64,000 bases of DNA, from the NCBI GenBank assembly GCA_034509495.1, contig CM067514.1:7590259-7654258 (forward strand), given 5' to 3'. The stretch is from Acestrorhynchus altus (lineage: Eukaryota; Chordata; Actinopteri; Characiformes; Acestrorhynchidae). The first letter of the stretch is position 1. Each line of letters starts with the position of its first letter. The notes under the pieces were generated by a model. It saw nothing but the letters and a program-made list of their open reading frames with translations. It had not been told where the DNA came from and searched no databases. The translations under genes were made by a program, and so were the position numbers. Shown piece after piece: positions 45,497 to 58,478 of the stretch.

Positions 45497-48400
45497 ATGA
45501 AGCCAGCCCACGAGCGTAACCAGGAGTGCCTCCCTCCAAAGAAGCGGGACCTTCCAGTTAACAATGCCTCCACCACATCCAACAGCAGCAGCAGTGCCGG
45601 AGGTAGTGGGGTTGGCAGCAGCGGCGGGGGCGGTGGTGGTGGTGGTGGTGGAGGAGGAGGAGGAGGAGGAGGAGCAGGAGCAGGAGCAGGAGAGGAAGCA
45701 CCATCCTCCCAGAGCTCTGGAACAGGTGGAGAATCCCAGGGGGGTGGAGGGAGTGGCGAATGGGTGCGGACTCAACCTGGTCTGCACTATGGGGTGGAAG
45801 GACCGGAAGGCCTAGCTGGGCATTCTGTGGATCAGTACAGCATGCTCTACAAAGTTGCCCTCCCCGCTGTCAGCTACTCCCCAACCAGCCTCCACCCTGT
45901 GCACATTTCCCCTGCTTACACAATTCCATCCCCACTTCTGCAGCATCCTGGCATCCCTTACCCCCCTCTTGGATACACCCAGATCCCCCACTCCTCTTTA
46001 CAGTTTGTTAGTTCACATTATGCTGCTGCGGTTCCCTACGCAGTACCACCAGGGTTTGTTCCCAGCCCCTTAATATCACCCCAGCCTGCAATTCCCCAGC
46101 CACACCAAGTCTCCCACCTGGTCCCTTATCCATCAGTGATTCAGGAAGGCATGGTCTCATCACCCCCACAGCAGCAGGTGTCAGCCCACGCATATGCCAA
46201 AGTGGCACCGCCTGGAGGCGTCCCACTTGTGCTGTCATCAGAGCAGGCCCCAACTCAGCAACAGCTCAGCGCAGTAGGGATGTTGCCAGCAGCAGAGCTT
46301 AGTCCGAGGGGAGTTCCCATGTTCTATCACCCCTCTGGCAGTGCCAGAGCTAGCCAACCTCAAAGGGACTCCCATGGTGGTTCACTAGAGCAGGAGAGAG
46401 AGGTGAATGGAGGGGAGAGGGAACACGGAAGCAGGGAGATCCACCAAGATGCGGTTTATGCCATCAGGAATGCACGGCCGCATCAAGCAGTGCCTGGAGC
46501 AGCTGCACCTGAACCCCAGCAGGACAGGAGCCTGAAAAGTCGCAGGCAGGAGGGCAGAGCCTCACCTGGTCAACGTAGTACCCCAGACATGGACCTGGAG
46601 GTAAGGCAGTACTAATTTAATTTGTTGATCTTAGTTTAAAAGAAAAAACAACTTTATTTAAAGGATTGTATTGGATGTCAGAGTCAGAGTTTTTGACTGG
46701 TAATGTTCCACAAAAGTAGTTGCACCCAGAAGGAATCAGTTCATGCAAATTAAACCTGATTGTCATGTTTGAAGCCATGAGACATGAAAATTAATCACTT
46801 TCAGTTATGCATGTGGGGTTATCAGGCCAAACGCCTTATTGCTGTAAATAACAGACTATATAAGCTTGTCCTGTTGTGAGTATTTTTCATTGTCACTTGT
46901 GCTGTTGGTAGATTTCTTTGCAAGCAAAGTATGCCTCAGAGAAGAGTTCAAAAGCAATTTGAGCAGTTGGAAGAGTTTGAAAGGAGTTGCATTGTAGGAC
47001 TCAGGAAAGTGGGAATGTCTTATTGAAATATTGTGTGCCATACCGGTCATGTGGATATTACCATAGCAAACTAGTGATGGCAGTGGACGGAAGGCGGCAC
47101 ACATCAAACGAGTGCATTTCCAGACCTATCCCAGATTGTAAATGTGTGGGATATTATTGATAAAAGTCCACAAGTACTGCAGAATCTGCACAAATGGAGT
47201 GAGAATAGTCAAGCTGTGTGGGATGGATTCACAGGACACCATTAGGAACCTCTACAACTCCATTTAGAGACATTTGGTCTACATGTGCCTACATCTTCAT
47301 CAGCCATTGATCAAACTGCTCGTCACCGCAGCCTAAAATATATAAACCCAACTATATATAAAAACAAATGAATTTGACTTAGTTTTTTTGTATGTTTATA
47401 AATATTTTTAATTGACATGGAACTAAAAAAGCAGAAATTACTTTCAACTGGTAAGAAACGTTTTAGCCCTCTTACAAAACAACAAATAGGAAAACAAAAT
47501 ATTTATTTGGAATATTAAGTGTAACTGCTAGAAAAGCAATCACTAGGAAATGTTTACATCCAGATATTCCAGCTATAGAGAATTGATATGATTGTTCATG
47601 AAACTTTTTAATGGAAAAATAACTTTCTCAATCGGGCTTCAAGGATTCTGAGCAATTTTGAGATATTAAGCCTTAAAGTCTTTATAGTGATTGACAAATA
47701 TGGCGATAAAAACTTTGTTTTGTAGATCAAGAGTCTAAAATGCAGACAAATTAAACACTTCACATTATGTTAAGAAGTCACAGAATAATGATATGTAAAT
47801 AACTCAATTTTGATGCAAATGTCAGATAGAACCTTTTAGTTCCAAGGGGATGAAATGCTTTCAGACAATATTACCAAAGTAAAACTAATCCTAAGGAATA
47901 AAAAAAAATGGTAAATTGCCCATTGCCCTATTCCTTTAAATCACCATTGCAGCGTGTTTTCTACTCCATTTCCTTCCTTTATTAGCTGTAGTTTGGGTGT
48001 GTTAGTGATTGAGCAACAGGTAGGCTTCTTAGAAATAGCCAGAGATGGCTTCTTATAATTTATTGTGGGTTTAAACTGCTGTAGGGAATCAGATGTGACC
48101 AGGAAGTTGCACTAAGTTATAGGGGACAGATAATAAATCCATTCGTAAATGGTACTGTAATGATTTACCTACACATTTATATACATGTGGAAAACCATTT
48201 GCTGGAAAGGCATCTCAAAATGATCCTCCACTACTTCAGATGTTCTGTTTTTGCTTTACAGGTACAACAGGTGGTTGGGCGGTTAGCCTCACCGGTCCAC
48301 AGTCGCAGAGAGCCAACACACGGCCCATCCCAGAATTCACAGAGGAGCCGAGAAGTTCAGAGTGAGGGAAGGACTGCATTTGCTTCACAGCCCACTGTCC

Positions 48401-49629
48401 AGCTGGACCCTAGAGCCCAGCCTCATCAGCAACAGACAGTACAGCCTGGCCATGCTGTGATCTTGGCAAATGGTCAGCCACTTCTTGTGCCCCTGGATTA
48501 TCATCACCATCAGCAGCAGCAGCAGCAGCAGCAGCAGCACTACCCAGGACAGTCTAATGATTCCGCAGCCACTGTTGCCTCTCCTATGTCGCACTCCAAA
48601 GCCTCAGATGCTGCTGCTACAGTTGGTCTCCCAGAGCGGGCGGTGGTGGAGCTGCCTTCCCAGCACCCTGTAGCTGGTTCAGGCTTGCCACCGACTCTGG
48701 CTCCACAATCGCTTACACCTGTCACCCCCACCGGCCCTTCACACTTCATGAAGGGTGCTATCATCCAGCTGGCTACGGGGGAACTGAAGCGTGTGGAGGA
48801 CCTGCAGACTCAGGACTTTGTTCGAAGTGCAGAGATGAGTGGAGGGCTTAAGATTGACTCAAGCATGGTGGTGGACATCCGCTTCAGCCAGCAACGGCCA
48901 GGCCTGGTGTCACTGCACTTCACTGTCGGTGAGCAGCAGAGCAAAGTGACCATCGATGTGCCCCCAGAACACCCTTTCTTCGTCTTTGGACAGGGCTGGT
49001 CATCTTGCAGCCCAGATCGGACAGCCCAGCTCTATGGCCTCACCTGCCACCACCTTCAAGTGGGGGACGTTTGTGTGTCCATCACTCTACAGCAGCAGCA
49101 GGCACCCCAGCAGAAACTGCCGCAACCTTCGCAGCAGCAGCAGCCCATACATGCCAGGATTTCCACCAAAGCCAATTCCACATCAGGGGTCTCCTCCTCA
49201 CAACCCATGGGGCCTCCAGCACCCCAGCACGTCCGGCCTCAGAGTCAGTTTAAAATGGAGCGTGTTCACAGGGAAAGGGACAGAGAGAGACCAGATAAGG
49301 AGGAGCCCATGATAGTAGGGGCTTCAGGACACAGTGACGTTTCCCCAAGGCCGAACAGGACTTCAGTGGAACACACACGAAGCCAGAGCAGTTACTATTT
49401 GCACACTGAGGGGCAGCACACACGAGCTGGCATGCATGGGGTGGCATTGGCCACCTCTTCGGCGGGGGCATCCCAGAGACGCTGGTCTGCCCCCGGCTTC
49501 CAAAGATACGCCATCAAGAGTGAGGAAGGGGGCCGAGCCCCGGCCACCGCCCCAGGCTCCTCTCGTCCCTCTTTCATCCCTCAGGAGGTCAAATTGTCCA
49601 TTGAGGGGCGCTCTAATGCCGGGAAGTAG
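45497..49629 (+). CDS. atxn1l: ataxin-1-like (ATXN1L / BOAT1)
   Basis: Nuclear transcriptional co-repressor; in mammals ATXN1L binds and stabilises Capicua (CIC) through its AXH domain. Two exons, 45497-46600 and 48262-49629, join in phase 0 (GAG|GTAAGG ... ACAG|GTACAA), 823 residues; human has 689. The N-terminus MKPAHERNQECLPPKKRDLP and blocks VDQYSMLYKVALP and SLQFVSSHYA identify ATXN1L rather than ATXN1. A 17-glycine tract spans 43-59 and nine glutamines span 452-460 (pure CAG). The AXH domain is about 530-645 (FMKGAIIQLATGELKRVEDL to VGDVCVSITL). RRWSAP lies at 774-779. The C-terminus is FIPQEVKLSIEGRSNAGK. The intron holds an old Tc1-like copy. Confidence 0.96.
46700..47385 (+). mobile_element. 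degraded Tc1-like transposon in atxn1l intron
   Basis: The left end 'aagtagttgcacccagaagg' matches 61630-61655, and 'ggacaccattaggaacctct' near 47237 matches the transposase 3' coding region at 62130. The middle is deleted and the right terminus is decayed. Confidence 0.75.
47386..48250. other. remainder of atxn1l intron
   Basis: AT-rich intronic sequence with no further repeat or RNA gene recognised. Confidence 0.5.
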
Positions 49630-52600
49630 CAACAGCTGTGGCAAGAGACATTATAGTGAGAGATTGTCTGCGGGAGGAAAGTGTCAAATAGTGAGAAGAC
49701 GAAGAGAAAGAAGGAGCAGGAGAGAGAATGTAGCCTCAGAATGTTTTGAGATTTTGCACACGTCAGAAGATTACATCCCTTCTTTTCCTTTCACTTTTTC
49801 CAGGCTTGAGGGAGAGCACTTGAAGTAGTTAGTGCCAGTTCACTGCCATCAGTTGTGATGCTGAGACTGAACATCTGCACTGGCTGCTTTAGCTGGTAAA
49901 TCATCTACCAAAGCCTTCACAGTCTGCGTTCCTGTTTTGCAGATAAAATTTCGTTACGTTCGACAATGGTCGCTTTCACAAAGACGTCTCGCCGCTGTTT
50001 GACTAGATGTTTATTGAAGGAAGGTTGTGGGGGAAGAATGGGATGCAGCCATAGGATCTTTACAATCCTGCCTGTTTTTTATCCCTCATATATATATATA
50101 TATAATATATATAGATATATAAATATATATTAAAAAGATCTCCTACTTGATAGATTGTTTGGACTCTGCTACCTAAAAGACACCTGAAGGCTCACTCTCT
50201 TGAGTGTTGACGAATTCCCCTGTTGCTTTACTGAGCTCTTGCTTTGACTGAGACTTCAAAAAAAGTTCTATTTGGTTTCTACGGCTCTTTTCCAAGAGGC
50301 ACGTCGTTCTCGCGCGGCTACGCTTCAGTCCCGTTCCTGGATCTTATCAGGGCGGCTGTGCTGGGGGGGGAGTGTCGCTTGTAGTTTGAGAGCAAAGCGA
50401 TTGCTTGGTGTCTCCTCTTCAATCAATCAACCAACCAACAATCAATATCTAGGACTGGCCTAAAGATTATATATGGCTCCTGTTGTATCGCAGTCACGTT
50501 TACACTGTCCACAGTATCAAGCTCTACCTGTGCCACATTATTTTGTTTGCTTTTTTTTCCAGTTTCTTTTTATAACGTTAGTATTACGTTTGAAATCAGC
50601 ATTCCAGTTTTACGTTGTTTTCTTAGCATCGGTGAGTCAAAAACATGTTTCCCCACAGCAACCGGCCTAAGAAAACCGTGTCACTCTAGTACCTCGCAGC
50701 CAGAAGTGTCCCTCCGTCTGGCTGTTGACTGTTGTATCATTTGTCACACCTTTGTCCTAGAGACGGTGTCTGGTGTCTACCAAAGTCATCACCACTATCC
50801 AAGCTAAGACCAAACGTGGTGCAGGTTCAGGCTGCTGGCAACTGACCTATTCCTGTGGAACCCCAGCGGTCACTACAAAGCGGGTGGGAGTAAATCCCAT
50901 GGAAAGCCTGTGGCCAGTGGTGTGGAATCCCCACTGTTGGGTTCGGCAACCCCTGTTCAGTAACCAAAATCGAAGCAATAGTCCCGGTGGAGCACAAGGC
51001 TGGTTTCTTTTCACTGCTCAGTTTTACATGGGCGTCTGTTATCCCTCGTGTTACAGATTTACAGATTTAATGTTACATATTTAATGGAAACAAGAGCTGC
51101 AGTCTGTATGAAGAACCTTGACTTAAACCAACCCTGCTTTTCTGTACTGATGCACCGTGTTATTTTTACTGTCTCGAGTTTTGTTTTTTTAAAAACAAAA
51201 TATTTTAACAGTTGCTATGTAGGTTTTCAATCATGTGGGTCATAGAGTTGACCTGTTTTGTTTCATAAGATGGATCTCAGCAGGGAGGCGGCCATCCGTT
51301 CTTACCACTGGTGTTGTAGATCCCAATTATCTAAGCACACCTCCTAGAGAGGCCTGATTTCAGTTGTGTGCAGGGGTTTTAGTCCTCTTTTCTTTATTGT
51401 TTTTCTAGTACTTTTTGTACAGTGTAGGATTCTTTCTCTGTCCTTGGCAATATTACTCGAGTGATTTCTCAAAACTGTCTTGTAATTGCACATGGAGAGG
51501 TTCATAGTTGATTCACACTGACCTTTTAATTGGAATCAGATATTTACTTTTAGTTTTTATTATTTTCTTAATGAAGGGAAACTTTTTGTAGTTTTGGAAC
51601 GGGGTTTTCTTTCATTCTTTTGAAAATTTTGTTTGGGGGGGTGGGGTGGAGCTTGTGAGAAACTGACAGGCGTGGTTGACACTGTTTACAAATTAGCCAA
51701 GACAAAATGCTGCAGTTTCATTTTACATACACTGATTTAGTTACTGAATAAATTAAAATGGATGAAATGAAGATTAAGTGCAATTAGACCAAGTGTTTTA
51801 AAGAAAATCATTTGATTTTAAAAGGCATTCCAAACGAGAGCCTGGCATTCCCATTGATTCCCATGTAAATCATGAAAATTCTTCTTTTATTTTTTTGTTG
51901 TTGTTGTTCTGAATGTTGTGTTTCAGCCCATTCGACCAGTTTTTGATCCTCACTAGATGAGAAACCTTAATTCCTGCTTTCCTTTTGGAAACAACCTCGG
52001 ATATTTGGTCTGTTATGCCTTCTTGAAAGCATAGTAGTGCTTTTTGGGCCAGGATTACATTTCAGTGTGTTTTTTTTTTTTTTTTTTTTTTTTTTTTCTG
52101 TTTTCTGTGCAACCTAATAAGCTTTAATGGCTTAAGAGGGAGACAAATATTTATTTAGGTTGATGGTAATGGTTGAGATTGTTTGTAGCTCTCATATCTG
52201 ACCAATGATAATGCTGTTGTGCAGGTAGCATTAACTCCTTCCACTAATATTCCTGTGGCTGGTGGTTTGACCTCATATAGATGACATTTTGACTGGCTTA
52301 ATAATCATGGGTTTATCGATTCTGAATGGTTTTAAAGAAATCAAATCATTTAAATGATCTAACAATCCAATAATTGATCACTGATTGTTGCCAATGTCCC
52401 ATACTGGGCTCTAACTCTCCATTACTCTCTCTTTTGGAGCAAATATACCCAATTGTAGTTTCTGTGTTTCAGGTAACTCGGCCGTGTGATGTAAGGTGAC
52501 CTTTAGCTGGTTTGTGCGGAGATCAGTGCGTTCCGTGGTTTGATAGAGCCCCACTTTTGTGCTATTTATGTTCCATTGTCAGAACTAGTTCCTCCCCTTC

Positions 52601-53179
52601 CCTCTGTGTCCTTTCTGTCCCCCGAAACAGCCCTTGTCTTCTTTGCATGGACCGCCAGGGATGAGCTGTCCAAAGGGGATGAAGGATCCCAGGCTTGGCC
52701 AGACAGCAGTCTTAGTATCTCATTCCTTTGCTGGCAACGTGGATCTGCTGTGCAACGTGACCAAATCTTATTCAAGGATGTGTCATACATTAGGTGGGGC
52801 ATTCTACTCAGATGAACAGTTGACCTGTTTCTTGTTTTCCTTCAGTTTTTTTTTTTTTTTAAGTATTTAACATGTCAGTAAGACAAGCAATACCCTTACA
52901 CACTGAATACCTGAACGATGTACAGTTTCAGCTATGTTCTATGCAGTAAACGCTCAGATCTAGCTCTCCCTGCAGTGTCCTTGTTTGCCTACTAAGTTGG
53001 ACTCATTCTGTTGTATTACACACGTGACTAGTTGACGCCCCTCTTCCCGCATCCTTGGTGCAGCCACATTTGATGAGTATATTTAAATGAATGTTGCTTT
53101 CTTAGTATAATAATAATGATAATAATAATAATAGTAATAATAAAACATAGTCAATTACCTCCTTCTGCCCTGCCAGAAA

Positions 53180-53585
53180 CACTATATGTTAGTGGACAGC
53201 TCTTCTAATGAATGCATGCTACTTTGTAAGTTGTACCCAGTATCGTACCTGGTATAACTTATTGGCTCCATGCCGAATGCAAGGCCTAAGCTAGAGGGGT
53301 ATAAAGCCTCCCAGCATTGAGTTATGGGGCAGTGGATCTGTGTTCTCTGGAATGATGGTGGTGCTCCATCCAATACCTTTGTGATGACTTGGAGAGTTAG
53401 AGATGAGGTGGAGAGGTCTTGATCATCCATCCTGCTGAATGCAATCAAATCCTCACGGCAATGTTCCAAAGTTTAGTAGAAAGCCATTCCAGCAGAGAGC
53501 GCACGTTTTTTAATACCCTTGAATTCAGGAAAAAAAAAAACTATGAATGAGCAGGTTTTCCATTACTTTTGTCCATATAGTCTAT
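53180..53585 (+). mobile_element. family B Tc1-like MITE in atxn1l 3' UTR region
   Basis: Begins 'acactatatgttagtggaca' and ends 'gagcaggttttccattactt' then 'tgtccatatagtc'. Interior wording ('caatcaaatcctcacggcaa') is shared with 17680, 21410 and 60262. Confidence 0.75.
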
Positions 53586-54484
53586 GTTGTGACTATGTGA
53601 CGTAACTTGATTTCATGTCATTCGTTTGTGTGGCTTCGTTACTGTACGTTGGAGTGTTTGAATCAGCGTCCTCACTGCTCCACGTCTTCTCAAATGCACT
53701 GCCTTACCGGCCGTCCGCGAAAGACGGACTGTGTACGATGCTTTGAATAAGAACCGTGCTTTGATCCTGTGCACTGTAACCGAGAAGAGCTGACGCTATA
53801 TATGTGCCTTCCCCACTGTCTCGTCTGTGTTAGATCACTCTGGTCTGCCCCAAGCCTCACTCCCTGCTGTGTGTAGTCTGTGTGCATTTGCCCTGGTCTG
53901 TTCACTCTGACCATCTATCTATACACTTGCTTCCCTTCCCTTCCCCACCCCACACCCACTGCTTAATCACAGCAGGCGCACTCGTCTTACGCTCATGGGC
54001 GGATCTCCCCATGAGGATAGTTCATGGCCTGGATTGTGTCCACTCATACATAAAACATCATGCATGCACACTGCACAGCGCCCCCTGTACATTCATCATG
54101 AGCCACTGCTTTCAGTGTGCATGCCTTTAGCAGGATATGTCCGGAACTCCAAAGTCTTAAAGTAACCCTGTTCCCCACTCTGTCCGACCCCTTCTTAAAA
54201 TGAAATAAAAGATGTCTTGCACTTATTCTCCCCCCGAAGGTCGGTTACAGAGTAACCTCTTTTCTAATTTTTATCGAATTATATGCGAAACCACGTTAAA
54301 ACAATCATTCAACACTTGTGTATATGTTTGTGTAGATAGATGATAGTAAGGTTTCTATAGTATCAAGCTTGTCAGTAACGCCTTAAAATGTGCATCATTC
54401 GTTGTCCACAGAATGACACTTACGGGTGACTTGCGCACACGCTCTCTCCTCACTCTGGCCATTCATTTCACAGAGACAGACCGT

Positions 54485-54858
54485 GGCTGTGTCTGAAACG
54501 GAAGGCAGCTGCCTTGATGCCTCGCTGCCTGTACTCTCTCACCTTACCTGTCAGCTGGTGGCATAACTAAAATCATTGGGCATAAAAAAAAAGAAAAGAA
54601 AAGAAAACTGGACTATTATGTATAATTTCTTATTAGAAAAAACAATTTGGGGAATGTAATCAGGAATAACGTTTGTACAGATTGCTGCTTGCTTCTGCTA
54701 TGTAGCATTTTCTGTCGATGAGGCTAGCCTACACTGATGCATCCGTACTGCCTTCAAAATTGTCAAGATGAAGGTACCTTATCAGGCAGCATTTTGTACC
54801 AACATTCAGACATGGTACCTTCATGCCTTCGAAGCATTTATGTCTCAGACACAGCCTG
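54485..54858. mobile_element. MITE with ggctgtgtctgaaac termini
   Basis: Left end 'ggctgtgtctgaaacggaag' and right end '...tgtctcagacacagcc' are inverted copies; 'gccttgatgc' versus 'gcatgaaggtacc/gcttcgaaggc' continues the symmetry. It abuts the next MITE. Confidence 0.7.
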
Positions 54859-54863
54859 TGGGT

Positions 54864-55225
54864 GCGTCCCAATCGCATACTATTTAGTAATACTAGTTTT
54901 GAGTATGTAATATAAATTCAAAGTTGAGTATACTCGAATATCAACAATGCATACTTGGTCGGATTTTGAGTGTGCTTAAAAAAGACACTATCATCCCTTA
55001 ATGCACTGCGAAATGGAAAGGGAAGAGGCACTCAGGTTGGGAAGAGTTATAGAAAACAATGGTGGATAAGGATGCCATTTCCACAGCAGCCACCTGTTAG
55101 TAGAAAACGGATTAGTACGTTAATATTGTGTGAACTAACCTGCTGAACCCGCACTATTAAAATCAGTAACTATACAGTATATACCTTATAGTGTTGGTGC
55201 GTAGTATGGAATTGGGACGCATCCT
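54864..55225. mobile_element. MITE with gggtgcgtcccaat termini
   Basis: Left end 'gggtgcgtcccaatcgcata' and right end '...ggaattgggacgcatcc' are inverted copies. Interior 'cttaatgcactgcgaaatgg' is non-coding. It lies directly beside the preceding MITE. Confidence 0.75.
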
Positions 55226-56529
55226 GAATCTCCATCATCACCTTTTCGATTTGACGCTCTTCTCCTGGTCACCCCTGACTGTTCATTTAACAACTCGTAG
55301 GTGAAGTCTTACTTGCTGATTGTATGACGACCTATTTGACTGACTCCCAGTGTGTAACTATCATACACAGGGTGAGCCCTTTTATATGAAGTGTACTTTT
55401 TTTTAGCTGGTTCGTTTCGATCTCATCCAAAGGGCAAAGGCTCAGTAAAGATGAGCCTTAACCCTTGCACTACTGATATGGTGTGTGAGTGGGGAAAAGC
55501 TCAGCAGGCCTTCCTGCAAAGCATTTACCTCATAAACCACATGATGGTTGGGGTTTTGATTGGTGTTAAGCGTAAATTGGGGGAATGCAAGTGCTGCACC
55601 TCCCTGTGGACAGATCTGTCCTCTTTTGGATGGTTAATGGCGTGACTGGTGACTTGTTGGAACAGGCCAGCAAACTATACTGTACTTTAGGGGGTTGGAT
55701 GAAGGTCAGAATTCTGAACCAGTGATATTTCTGTTAGTAGTACAAGTATCACTTGTCATTTTGATTGTGATTTTTATTTTTTATTATTTTTAGAGGCTTT
55801 ATGATCCTTCCACAGCTCACATGTCGTGATATTTGTGTTTTTGTGGAACCCAGACTGAAAATGGTATCATCGCAGGCCAGAGTAGATTATAGTGATTAAG
55901 ATCAGGAGAAAGTTCTAACGGTTTAAAAAATGTACCTTGGAGTTTGAAGTTGTACTTTTTGGCACTAAGTGACACTGCTTTTTATGTGACATGTGACCAG
56001 TTTTAAAAAGAAACAGCATCTTTCTTTAATGCATAAAAGATCTGCAAAATATATGCAATGATGTGTATGTAATATTCAATCCTCAAGTATAATCCAGGTT
56101 GTATGAACTTTGTATAGTGAGTTTTAATATTGTATGGCCGTACCAATATGTATTAATTCTTATCAGAAGCCTTAGAGTTGTCTACCCAAAGTGCTCCCTT
56201 AGACTACCCTACACCTACCTGAACTTTACAAAGCATTAATAACTATATTTTGTTGCGTTTTTATTTGTACCCTTTTTGAATAAAATAGATTTGTACTGTA
56301 TATTTGTACCTCTCTGTGAACTACTTAGGGCTGTTTTTTTGTTTTGTTTTGTTTGTTTTTGTTTTTGTTTTGCTGTTTTAATCTATGTAAGGACACAAAG
56401 ATATTGTATTTTTATTGTTACAGCTAACTTCTTGGAAACATTGCATTTATCATGTTTGTTAAGTAAACACAATATAATATATATAATATTAACAAAGTGT
56501 CCTGACTACTTTTCTTAGTGTATGTATAT

Positions 56530-56560
56530 ATAGTATTATTATATATATATATATATATAT
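56530..56560. repeat. (AT)n microsatellite
   Basis: A short AT run directly left of the following MITE; Tc1/mariner elements target TA. Confidence 0.9.
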
Positions 56561-56939
56561 ACAGTACAGGCCAAAAGTTAGGACACACCTTCTCATTCTC
56601 AGTTTTCTGTATTTTCATGACTATTTACATTGTAGATTCTCACTGAAGGCATCTCAACTATGAATGAACACATGTGGAGTTTTGTACTTAACAAAATGTT
56701 CTAGTTTCTTCAAAATAGACACCCTTTGTCCTGATTACTGCTTTGCACACTCTTGGAATTCTCTCAATGAGCTTCAAGGGGTCGTCACCTGAAATGGTTT
56801 TCCAACAGTCTTGAAGGAGTTCCCAGAGGTGGCTCATTGAGAGAATAGTTTTGATGCCTTCAGTGAGAATCTACAATGTAGATAGTCATGAAAATATAGA
56901 ACACTGAGAATGAGAAGGTGTGTCCAAACCATTGGCCTG

Positions 56940-56943
<4 letters not shown>
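56561..56943. mobile_element. MITE with long (~85 bp) inverted repeats
   Basis: Left arm 'acaggccaaaagttaggaca' through 'gtagattctcactgaaggca' is mirrored at the right ('tgccttcagtgagaatctac' through 'tgtccaaaccattggcctgt'). The middle reads 'attactgctttgcacactct', as in a Tc1-related teleost element I remember. It sits between AT and GT microsatellites. Confidence 0.85.
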
Positions 56944-57007
<64 letters not shown>

Positions 57008-57010
57008 CTC
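56944..57010. repeat. (GT)n(AT)n microsatellite
   Basis: About 55 bp of GT repeat followed by a short TA run. Confidence 0.98.
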
Positions 57011-57689
57011 TCTGGTGAGAATGTGCAAATGCACCAAAGCAAGTGGAAGACTACTTTTAAAGTGTGAATTGTGGTGTAATCTCCTTTCAGAGCAGATTAA
57101 TCTGATGACGTTTATTTTCAGTCAGTCAGTGGGGCGTCACAGTGGAAAATTCAAATAACTCAGTCAAAACTCCATGAAGGAAATATCTTCAGAGCTAGAG
57201 CTACTTTGAGTTTGACGAGACACTCCACTCACGAGACGACACAAGATTTTAAAATAATTTTATATAATAGGAAAATAATATATTTATGTTTTATTTGACA
57301 ATGTCAAAAAAATTCCCAAAACTGGTGTGCCTCCTGTATAACTGAGTCTCTTGGGACTTAACTGTGTGTGAATCATGCCGGAGTTTCTTGCTTTAAATTG
57401 AACCAGTGTGTGACCTAACAGAATAACTTTCCAAAAATTGTGTATAAAAAAATAAAAATAATATAAATTACAAAAATTAAAACTTTTCTTACCTTATAGT
57501 GCAAACAGTACAAGCAAACCTCAACTAGTCATATTAATCTACGCTTAAAGTGTAAATAGAGACCATCCAAAACTTTAGAAGCTAAGAGACTGGGACAACA
57601 AGGGGCATCGGGAGAACAGGGAAATGGGGACCTGTGTACCTGGGGCCCAGTGAAGTTGGGCGCGTCTGTAAGGAAAACAGCCCCTGGTT

Positions 57690-58020
<331 letters not shown>

Positions 58021-58023
<3 letters not shown>

Positions 58024-58400
58024 TAAATTGGACCAACCTGGTGACCAATCTTCATTAACTGCACATTGCACCAGTAAGAGCAGAGTGTGAAGGTTCAATT
58101 AGCAGGTAAGAGCACAGTTTTGCTTAAAATATTGCAATGCACACAACATTATGGAGGACAGTTCAAAAGAGGACAAATTGTTGGTGCACGTCTTGCTGGC
58201 GCATCTGTGACCAAGACAGCAAGTCTTTGTGATGTATCAAGAGCCACGGTATCCAGGGTAATGTCAGCACCACCAAGAAGGACCAACCACATCCAACAGG
58301 ATTAACTGTGGACACAAGAGGAAGCTGTCTGAAAGGGATGTTCGGGTGCTAACCCGGATTATATCCATAAAATGTCATTCCCAAGACGAATTGACTGATA
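58021..58400 (+). mobile_element. Tc1-like transposon, 5' (DNA-binding) fragment
   Basis: A frame from about 58087 reads FKRGQIVGARLAGASVTKTA followed by SLCDVSRATVSRVMSA, a helix-turn-helix of a Tc1-type transposase. The frame stops at 58305 and no catalytic domain follows. This is a different family from the 61619 copy. Confidence 0.75.
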
Positions 58401-58478
58401 TAACTGTCAATTCATCTTAACTAACTGATATAACTCTACTGTACTACACTAATCCTTTCAGCTCACGGGAATTTCATC

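Larger units (their letters stand above)
49630..56300 (+). other. atxn1l: probable long 3' UTR of atxn1l
   Basis: No other gene is visible before 56.3 kb, and ataxin-1 family messages have kilobases-long 3' UTRs. AATAAA signals occur at 54204-54209 and 56279-56284, giving UTRs of about 4.6 or 6.7 kb. A Pumilio-type TGTAGATA lies at 54331-54338. The stretch includes (TA)n at 50092-50130, poly-T at 52070-52097, an (AAT)n tract near 53110-53145 and three transposon copies. The true end needs transcript data. Confidence 0.6.
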
